Below are positions 55,939-64,000 of a stretch of DNA of 64,000 nucleotides, in pieces. Within the stretch, counting starts at the first letter, position 1. Every line of letters begins with the position of its first letter. The notes under the pieces are model-generated. The model saw only the letters and a program-made list of their open reading frames with translations. It made no database searches and was not told the origin of the DNA. The DNA is taken from positions 12,603,805 to 12,667,804 of the forward strand of contig CM055266.1 in assembly GCA_029237695.1 (NCBI GenBank), in the 5' to 3' direction. Position numbers and translations under genes: made by a program. The stretch comes from Conchocele bisecta. Its lineage: Eukaryota; Mollusca; Bivalvia; Lucinida; Thyasiridae.

Positions 55939-58900
55939 TCCTTGTAACTCGAAAAACTTTTTCACCTTCATACCTACGCGCCTCATATTTGCTATGTAGC
56001 TTCGTTATCATGTGCAGATGCGCAAAGTGAATTCGGATTTTTGATCCGACCCTCCATCATGGATTATCTCCCCCTTTCGGACTCAGAATTTCCCATTTTT
56101 TCCTTGTAACTCGAAAAACTTTTTCACCTTCATACCTACGCGCCTCATATTTGCTATGTAGCTTCGTTATCATGTGCAGATGCGCAAAGTTAAATTCGGA
56201 TTTTTCATCCGACCCTCCATCATGGATTATCTCCCCCTTTCGGACTCAGAATTTCCCATTTTTTCCTTGTAACTTGAAAAACTTTTTCACCTTCATACCT
56301 ACGCGCCTCATATTTGCTATGTAGCTTCGTTATCATGTGCACATGCGCAAAGTGAATTCGGATTTTTCATCCGACCCTCCATCATGGATTATCTCCCCCT
56401 TTCGGACTCAGAATTTCCCATTTTTTTCCTTGTAACTCGAAAAACTTTTTCACCTTAATACCTACGCGTCTGATATTTGGTTCGTAGCTTCGTTTTGATG
56501 TGCTGATGCGCAAAGTGAATTCGGATTTTTGATCCGACCCTCCATCATGGATTACCTCCCCCTTTCGGACTTAGCATTTGGGGAAAGTGGGTATATTGCG
56601 ATGGCGCGCCATCGACTTTTTCTAGTTAGAGATTTCAAAATTCTTCTTCACATGAACCGCTTGGCCCATGGTGGCCAAACTTAAAAGTTTTGGTCCAAGG
56701 GTGAAGCCTTTTCAGATTTGTTAAAATGGAGGTCATCTCTAATCCAAGATGGCCGCCGTTTAAAAATAGCATAAATTCTTAAAAAATCTTCTTCTCATGA
56801 ACCGCTAGCCGGATTTCGACGAAACTTGGTAGGAATGATCGATGTACAATGCTCTTTCAAAGTTGTTAAAATGGTGACCCAGGGGTCAAAAATGGGCGTG
56901 GCTCGTGGAGTCAAATTGGGTCAAATTTTATTTTTGACTGAATATGGTCATATCATATATCAAATCAAAGGTATCAACGAGGCGATCACTCTGGTTCATT
57001 TTTTGTTAAAATGGAGGTCGTCGCTAATCCAAAATGGCCGCCGTCTAAAAATAGCACAAATTCTTAAAAAATCTTCTCAAGAACCGCCAACAGGATTTCG
57101 ACGAAACTTGGTAGGAATGATCTATGTACAATGCTCTATCAAAGTCGTTAGAATGGTGACCCGGGGGTCAAAAATGGGCGTGGCCCTGTGGGCTCAAATT
57201 GGGGTCAAATTTTATTTTTTTACCAAATATGGTCCTGTCTATATCAAATTGAAGGTATCAAAGAGGTGATCGCTCTGGTACATTTTTGTCGAAATTGGAT
57301 GGTCTTGTCATCCAAGATGGCCGCCGAAAGGTCAAAAGGTCATTCTTTTATTAGAGATTTCAAAATTCTTCTTCACACGAACCGCTTGGCCCATGGTGGC
57401 CAAACTTCACAGTTATGGTCCATGGGTGAAGCCTTTTCAGAGTTGTTAAAACGGAGCTCGTCGCTAATCCAAGATGGCCGCCGTCTAAAAACAGCACAAA
57501 TTCTTCAAAAATCTTCTTCTCATGAACCGCCAGCCGGATTTCAACGAAACTTGGTAGGAATGATCGATGTAGAATGCTCTTTCAAAGGTGTTAAAATGGT
57601 GACCCCGGGGTCAAAAATGGGCGTGGCCCTGTGGGGTCAAATTTTATTTTTGACTGAATATGCTCATGTCATATATCAATTTGAAGGTATCGATGAGGCG
57701 ATTGCTCTGGTGCAATATTTGTCGGAATCAGATGATTGTGTCATCCATGATGGCCGCCAAAAGGTCCATTCCAACGTCTTTTTCTCAGGAACCACATGGC
57801 CGATGCTGGCCAAACTTCATAGTAAGTTAAGATCCTTGGGTGAAGCATTTTCAGATTTGGTAAAATGAGTCATCGCATCGCTTAATCCAAGATGACCGCC
57901 ATCTAAAAATAGCACAATATTTTTAAAACACATATGAACTCAATGTCGCATTCTCCTCTGGTGTTCATGGAGTCAGGTGAGCGAATTAGGGCCATCATGG
58001 CCCTCTTGTTTTTTAATCCATTCCTTTCGGAATACACATTTACGGGTATGAAATTATTAAATAATTTATTTTTATTTTTGTTATTTCTCAATGAAAGTAT
58101 ATGTTGTGACCACTCATTTGAACCGTCTCGATGAGACGGTTTAAATGGTGGCCGCGGCATATACTTCTGAGTGCATAGAAGGAAAATATTTTTCCGCAAA
58201 CATAAACGTATCCTCAGCATGAAATGGGTTACTGCATGATTGCCCCATGATGCGATGATGAAAGTCGCACGTTCGCGACGTCTGCGGCACATCAAAAGGG
58301 ATGTTGACCAATCAGTAACATTTCAAAACATAGCCTAAAGGTCACACAGTTTACAGCCTCGTGCTGAATGATGTCATACGATAAACACCTGTTAGTTGAC
58401 ACGGTTGGGTGTTATCGATTTTTTGCACAAAGCAACACACAAATCTCGTCTGTGTAATATAAGTCGGGTGTAATCGCATCGCGGATTTGGAATTCATATC
58501 CCCTGGCACTATTAAAATAAAATAGAATCGACTTCTGCAATTACGTTGAAAACTGACATAATTTTCGGAGCCGATATTGAATTTAAAAATCGGTCCTGTC
58601 TTCCGTAAATGGCATTGAAATTGACATAAATTTCAGACTAGTCCATTTATAAAAAAAAGGGGTGTACATATCTGTGGCGTTGAAAGGGTTAACATAATGA
58701 CCAGTGGGGTTTGAGTATACACAGATTGCAACGCGTGAGCTTTGGGCTGATGGAACAGGATATCGGTCATTGGATCATTGCGTCATCGAATGGCTACATG
58801 TGTTTACAATAATGCATTGCATGGACCTGCGTAGATCTACATTCTACATGGATAAATTATAAAATAAAACATGACGGTAACAATTCTTGGTCGATTCAAT

Positions 58901-59807
58901 ATATTTATTACATGCAAAGATACAGTTGTTTCTGTCAAAATGTTCCGAGTTTATACGTGTACAAAGTGTTGTGCGTTGCGTATCCGTGGAGTTTCCGTTA
59001 TTTGCGTTCCAAAACCGTGTGTCGTCATACGTGTAATACGTTTTCGGCCATGCGTTGCGTTTCCCCACTCTTGCGCATGCGCGAAAGTCGAGCAAACCGT
59101 GTTCAACGCATTGAGTTTCAAAAGTGTGTAATCCGTGTACAACGGTTGTAAACGTATACAAACGGTTGTAAACAACGCATTGAGTTTCAAAAGCGTGTAA
59201 TCCGTAAACGTATACAACGGTTGTAAACGTATACAACGCTAAGGTAAACCGTTTAAACGATTTAACGCTTTCTTTGACGAACGGTTACACGCTTCTACAT
59301 GTACACAGCACCGTACAGATGAAAAAAACCGTGTTATACGTATAACACGTTTTCACGGGTTTTAACGCATTACACGTTTTGGTATGCCAACCGTGTATCG
59401 TGTAGAATGCGCAGCATGCTCAGATCGTTGTTCGTGTGTGTACATGTATATATACTTCTAGACTGCAGGGCTTCTAAAATTTTCAGTTTTCCGGTTCTGG
59501 ACCGATTTTTGAACTCTCAGACCGATTGAGATTTGAAAACTAGTCTTAAAAATCGGTCCGAGAAAAATTGCCAGTCGGCTGCTATTTCGCTATAAACCTT
59601 GTAAATTTACGGTTTTGACCAAGTAATTTATGACACATATCCGCGGGCCATATCCCTGTTAAACCAGTGTGCAGCTCGCTGTGTATTCAGTTTCTCCATA
59701 TATCGATTTTTCTTAACACACGCGTGGGAGAGGTGTATAGCGGATTAGTGACTGAAATAGACTGGCTTCAGCGTAAAGATACGAGAGTTCCTAGATTCGC
59801 CATTTCT

Positions 59808-59960
59808 GAGGTCTACAAATACATTAAATATGCCTAAAAGCATCAGTGAATGAAGAAACAAAATTAATTTTTATATGGAGGGTGTAAAATAAAAAAAATT
59901 ATTATTGTTTTCTTCATTAATTGAAGATTTTAGGCATATTTAATGTATTTATAGACCTCG
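59808..59960. repeat. hairpin with ~32-bp arms
   Basis: GAGGTCTACAAATACATTAA...GCCTAAAA and its complement TTTTAGGCATATTTAATG...GACCTC, one mismatch seen, loop of ~90 bp. Confidence 0.75.
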
Positions 59961-60954
59961 GTCCGTTACTTCAACCTGTGATATTACACAGACGAGATTT
60001 GTGTGTCGCTTTGTGCAAAAAAATCGATAACACTAAGCCCTAGCAACTAACAGGTGCTTATTGTATGACATCATTCAGCACGAGAAATGCGTCGTGACCA
60101 CTCCTTTAGGCTATGTTTTGAAATGTTACTGATTGGTCAACACGCCCTTTGATGTTCCGCAGACGTCGCGAACGTGTGACTCATGGGGCAATCATGCAGT
60201 AACCCATTTCATGCTGAGGATACGATTATGTTTGCGGGATATATTTTCCTTCTATGCACTCAGAAGTATATGCCGTGAGCACCATTTAAACCGTCTCGTC
60301 GAGACGGTTCAAATGAGTGGTCACAACGTATACTTTCATTGAGAAATAACAAAAATAAAAATAAATTATTTAATAATTTCATACCCGTAAATGTGTATTC
60401 CGAAAGGAATGGATTACAAAAAAAAAACTGGATTATACGCAGATCTGTCGCCATGTTTCGCCGATATTGATTTCGAAAATATTTTCCGTAAATGGTGTTG
60501 AAAAGTTGACACAAAATTCAGAGTTCATGCGGAATTTCGGTGGGATTATGCACGTATCAACAGCTAATCGTCCGCATGACACGTGACCATTATTTATTAA
60601 CAATTAATCCTTTTAAGCGCCTGTTGATTGCGAGCATTATACATTGTAATAAGCGTCTGTCTATCGCGAGCACTATACAACGTACCCCGACCATCGCGTT
60701 ATAATGGAGCTGCAATGTATTGTTGTTTACACCCGTATAATTCATTTTCCATATCAGGGGCGAAATGAGTCTGCCTTACAATAATTCGCATGTGCGGAAT
60801 GGTGGTACATGTAGGTGCGAAACGATCCGCCTGTAAACGATCCAGACCGAACAGGTACATGTATTCGCGATATTTTAAAAGTGACGAAACAAGGCCGCCT
60901 CGAAGCGATCGGGGATCGGGGCCGAACAGGTATTCGCGTTAAAACGTGTAACCG

Positions 60955-61325
60955 TTGTACACGTTTCAACGCTTTCATATAGCTACACGCTTCCAGGTAA
61001 AGCGTTGTACACGTTTCGACGCTTTCACCTCGCTACATATGTATACGCCAAAGCGTGTTATACGCCTTGAAGCTAAACGTATTACACGCTTTAAAACGGT
61101 TTGACAATGTGTATTACACGTGTACGAACCGTATTATACGTTTTAAACAACGTATACAACGCTTTTAAACTAAACGGTTTGACAATGTGTATTACACGTG
61201 TACGAACCGTATTATACGTTTAAACAACGTATACAACGCTTTTAGACTAAACGGTTTGACAATGTGTATTACACGTGTACGAAACGTATTATACGTTTAC
61301 ACAACGTATACAACGCTACAGCAAA
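60955..61325 (+). repeat. ACGT-rich tandem array, ~77 bp unit
   Basis: Three units of CTAAACGGTTTGACAATGTG, TATTACACGTGTACGAACCG, ATTATACGTTTAAACAACG, TATACAACGCTTTT, preceded by looser copies. Two units recur at 63145-63300. Open frames here follow the repeat. Confidence 0.75.
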
Positions 61326-61679
61326 CCGTTGCGTTCGCGTTGCGTTCGCGTTGAGTTTGCAAGTGTTGTCTACGGTGGAACAAAAACGCAGACTGCACTG
61401 TAACAGTGAAAACATTACATATGACATATAGATAGAAAATTATGGCATATTATAGGCATTGGCGACGTCGTACATTCGCAAAGTGTACATGTATTTGTTG
61501 TTGACACGATGCGTCTTTGGCGAGTACGGATATTGCACGGTTCGGATAAGCAACACAGAAGGTCGTATGTCGCCGGACTTCCGTGCAATAGAGGGGTCGC
61601 ACTGTACCAATTAATTGACAAACAACATTATGAACATTACATGCATTGTACATTCAGTAGAAAATAGTTAATAATGTAC

Positions 61680-63385
61680 AGTTGTTTCTGTCAAAATGTT
61701 CCGGGTTTATACGTGTACAAAGTGTTGTGCGTTGCGTATCCGTGGAGTTTCCGTTAGTTGCGTTTCAAACCGTGTGTCGTCTACGTGTAATACGTTTTCG
61801 GCCATGCGTTGCGTTTCCCCACTCTTGCGCATGCGCGAAAGTCGAACAAACCGTGTTCAACGCATTGAGTTCAAAAGCAGTGTAATCCGTGTACAACGGT
61901 TGTAAACGTATACAACGGTTGTAAACAACGTTATTGAGTTTCAAAAGCGTGTAATCCGTGTACAACGGTTGTAAACGTCTACAACGGTTGTAAGCGTATA
62001 CAACGCTAAGGTAAACCCTTTAAACGATTTAACGCTTTCGTTGACGGTTACACGCATCTCAATGTACACAGCACCGTACAGATTAAACCGTGTTATACGT
62101 ATAACACGTTCCACGGGTTTTAACGCATTACACGTTTTGGTATGCCAACTTTGTATCGCGTAGAATGCGCATAAAGCTCCGATCGTTGTTCGTGTGTGTA
62201 TATATACTTCTAGACTCACTGCAGGGCTTCTAACATTTTCAGTTTTCCGGTTCTGGACCGATTTTTGAACTCTCAGACCGATTGAGATTTGAAAACTAGT
62301 CTTAAAAAATAAAAAAACGGTCCGAGAAAAATTGCCAGTCGGCTGCTATTTCGCTATAAACCTTGTAAATTTACCGGTTTTGACCACCAAGTAATTTATG
62401 ACACATATCCGCGGGCCATATCCGTGTTAAACCAGTGTGCAGCTCGCTGTGTATTCAGTTTCTCCAAATATCGATTAATCTTAACACACGCGTGGGACAG
62501 GTGTATAGCGGATTAGTGACTGAAATAGACAGGCTTCGGCGTAAAGATAATACGAGAGTTCCTAGACTGCCATTTCTGATGATGTAATAAAATAAAAATA
62601 AAGAAACCATGCACTGTGTTTATCTGTGTTCGTAATATTTCACCCAATTAACTGACACGGACTATCGGCCCGGGCTATTCCATATTAAGTTAGGAACTGT
62701 TACATTATGCTGTATTAGGCGTCATTTTTGTGTATATAAAATGTACATAGGAATGCCGCAGATCTGATGAGCCGGCTCACGTGATCTACAATTCTCAAAC
62801 ATTTTGATAAACGATAAGGTACATCTGTCGTGTTAAAAGCGTGACTCATTAGTCATCAGGGATTAGGGATCAATTGAAGTGCTAAATCACACCGCCGATG
62901 TACTTTGAACTCGATCTGAGGTATGTATTCGCGATATTTTAAAAGGGACGAAACAAGGACGCCTCGAAGAAGATCGGGGCCGAACAGGTATTTGTGTTAA
63001 AACGTGTAACCGTTGTACACGTTTCAACGCTTTCATATAGCTACACGCTTCCAGGTAAAGCGTTGTACACGTTTCAACTCTTTCACTCGCTACATATGTA
63101 TACGCCAAAGCGTGTTATACGCCTTGAAGCTAAACGTATTACACGCTTTAAAACTAAACGGTTTGACAATGTGTATTACACGTGTACGAACCGTATTATA
63201 CGTTTAAACAACGTATACAACGCTTTTAAACTAAACGGTTTGACAATGTGTATTACACGTGTACGAACCGTATTATACGTTTAAACAACGTATACAACGC
63301 TACAGCAAACCGTTGCGTTCGCGTTGCGTTCGCGTTGCGTTCGCGTTGAGTTTGGAAGTGTTGTCTACGGTGGAACAAAAACGGA
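61680..63385. repeat. duplicated segment V, copy 2
   Basis: Same order as 58920-61390 but without the inverted-repeat arm; 62580-62920 is single-copy sequence here. Contains the same hairpin-prone GTATACAACGG words and GCGTTCGCGTTGCG at 63315-63345. Confidence 0.65.
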
Positions 63386-63649
63386 GACTGCACTGTACAT
63401 GTAGGCTTACTCACCAACAAGGAAGTAAAATTGTATTTACATAAATGAGTAACATTATAATACTAGCAACAGAATTGTACACGTTTTAAATGATACAAAA
63501 TTTACACCGACACGGGTTAGGGTTAAACACTAACACTAAACACTAACCACCAATGACCAACATTACAAGGTAGGTGTGAATTTATTTTATTTGATATGTT
63601 TTTAAAATTAGTGTCAACCAAAATCGATCTTGGCAGCCAAGCAGGCGCT

Positions 63650-63880
63650 TAAGCGATTTATGTTGTCGAGATAGCGAAGAGATTTGTAACATATTTCTAT
63701 ACGGAGGGGACAGAATGAACAGTCGAGATAGAGAACATATACGAGATAGGGCATGGTCGAGATAGCCGAGGAAATTTATATTAAACAAATAAAGATATAA
63801 TTCGGGACTTTAGTGAATCACCGAGATAGGGGATATAATCGAGATACTGATATTCGAGATACTAGGGCTCGACTGTATAT
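63650..63880 (-). mobile_element. pogo-like terminal fragment
   Basis: Repeated CGAGATA words and a right end GAGATACTAGGGCTCGACTGTATA. Resembles the start at 51396 read inward. Left side not found. Confidence 0.4.
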
Positions 63881-64000
63881 AGTTATACATAGATATATTC
63901 TGCAAAAACCAGGAACCCACTTTTCCGACGTTCAGCACCAGGCCTTTATCAAGGAATTAGTTTCTACTAAATGCTAAGTGGCATTCATTTTTTTTAGATT
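63881..64000. other. window edge, nothing recognised
   Basis: No gene or known repeat seen. Confidence 0.4.

Larger units (their letters stand above)
52665..56626 (+). mobile_element. second-level nested element (TATACCCACTTTT type)
   Basis: 5' TATACCCACTTTTTTG hairpin with AAAAAATGGGTATA, TCCGTCCGTCCG runs, ~160 bp cores (CTTGTAACTCGAAAAACTT, CTTCGTTATCATGTGCAGAT, CCCTCCATCATGGATTATC), 3' AAAGTGGGTATATTGCG...TTTTTCTAGT. Sits between T and T of the host core TTCTTTTAT|TAGAGATTTC; the intact form is at 57342-57362. An inner foldback (about 52730-52980, GAGAGCTACATTGTGAGGTT / AACCTCACAATGTATCTCTC) lies in its 5' part. Confidence 0.8.
52145..58010 (+). mobile_element. AGCTCACCTGAGC-type element, outer member of nest
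   Basis: 5' AGCTCACCTGAGCGAAGCTC, (GTC)n/GTCCGTCGTC, ~430 bp cores with AATCCAAGATGGCCGCCGTC and GGGGTCAAATTTTATTTTTG; 3' CAGGTGAGCGAATTAGGGCC...CTCTTGT. Same family as 48016-49490. Inserted into the T-run of the left arm of the inverted-repeat element: the empty site is the T/A-run at 60419-60433 of the other arm. Confidence 0.8.
52020..60545. mobile_element. inverted-repeat element, left arm split by a nest of tandem-core elements
   Basis: Left arm 52020-52144 plus 58011-58462; right arm about 59971-60545 in reverse complement. Shared landmarks: CCGACAATTCCGCATG, ATGGCGACAGATCTGCG, ATCCATTCCTTTCGGAATAC, GTCTCG(A/T)CGAGACGG, GAAGTATATGCCG, CATGAAATGGGTTACTGC and CTCGTCTGTGTAATA. Without the 5.9 kb insertion it would be about 2.7 kb. 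The centre contains an ACGT-rich block and a 59808-59960 hairpin. No transposase found. Confidence 0.65.
58920..61390. repeat. duplicated segment V, copy 1, with ACGT/CpG-rich arrays
   Basis: 58920-59800 matches 61680-62575, and 60860-61385 matches 62925-63385, in the same orientation. The part between (59800-60860) holds the right arm of the inverted-repeat element. Arrays consist of words such as CAACGGTTGTAAACGTATA and TTACACGTGTACGAACCGTA. Confidence 0.65.

Overview
The window is eukaryotic, repeat-dominated DNA, most likely from a bivalve mollusc. I infer this from spliced exons, LINE and SINE insertions with target-site duplications, a Tc1 relic, and above all from the many elements built of a terminal hairpin, a (TCCG)n run and tandem ~150-180 bp cores with ends such as AGCTCACCTGAGC or GTCGCGCC, which are typical of bivalve genomes. 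There is no operon structure and no intact long gene. One assembly gap of exactly 500 N lies at 44850-45349.

The most notable object is a 7.2 kb DNA element at 27149-34366. It has long, nearly identical terminal inverted repeats (left 27149-27985, right about 33870-34366). Between them, on the minus strand, lies a decayed intronless gene (28187-32687) of an uncharacterised multi-domain family. Its motifs read as an N-terminal Cys/His region, a large middle scaffold, a FEN1/XPG-like nuclease core and a C-terminal TSO1-like CXC domain. Two further relics of the same architecture, from different subfamilies, lie at 1390-2466 (+) and 23801-25310 (-). All three are broken by frameshifts, stops or deletions.

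The only host gene I can support is a set of small plus-strand exons between about 10.7 and 41.1 kb (10716-10806, 11609-11674, 15582-15653, 35398-35463, 36738-36848, 40968-41090). They join in frame at phase 1 and end in the start of a MACROD-type macro domain whose ADP-ribose-binding Asn positions are changed. Three of the exons are duplicates of one another; two of these sit in almost identical introns although the exons themselves differ strongly. The rest of the macro domain is not found; it may lie beyond the window or in the gap.

Layout: 1-2466, repeat and nuclease-family relic A. 2482-10354, tandem-core elements, some nested. 10430-16300, first exons with a LINE tail and a Tc1 relic nested in an older repeat. 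16300-18060, no gene seen. 18061-23800, tandem-core arrays. 23801-25310, relic B. 25753-27024, tandem-core element. 27149-34366, the inverted-repeat nuclease element. 34578-41090, remaining exons among repeats. 41386-44650, tandem-core array, LINE reverse-transcriptase fragment and a large foldback. 46255-51369, tandem-core elements, a MITE and a SINE. 52020-60545, an inverted-repeat element split by a Russian-doll nest of four tandem-core elements. 58920-63385, two copies of a segment rich in ACGT/CpG arrays. Because several insertions fall into repeats whose empty version is present elsewhere in the window, insertion points and relative ages can be read directly.
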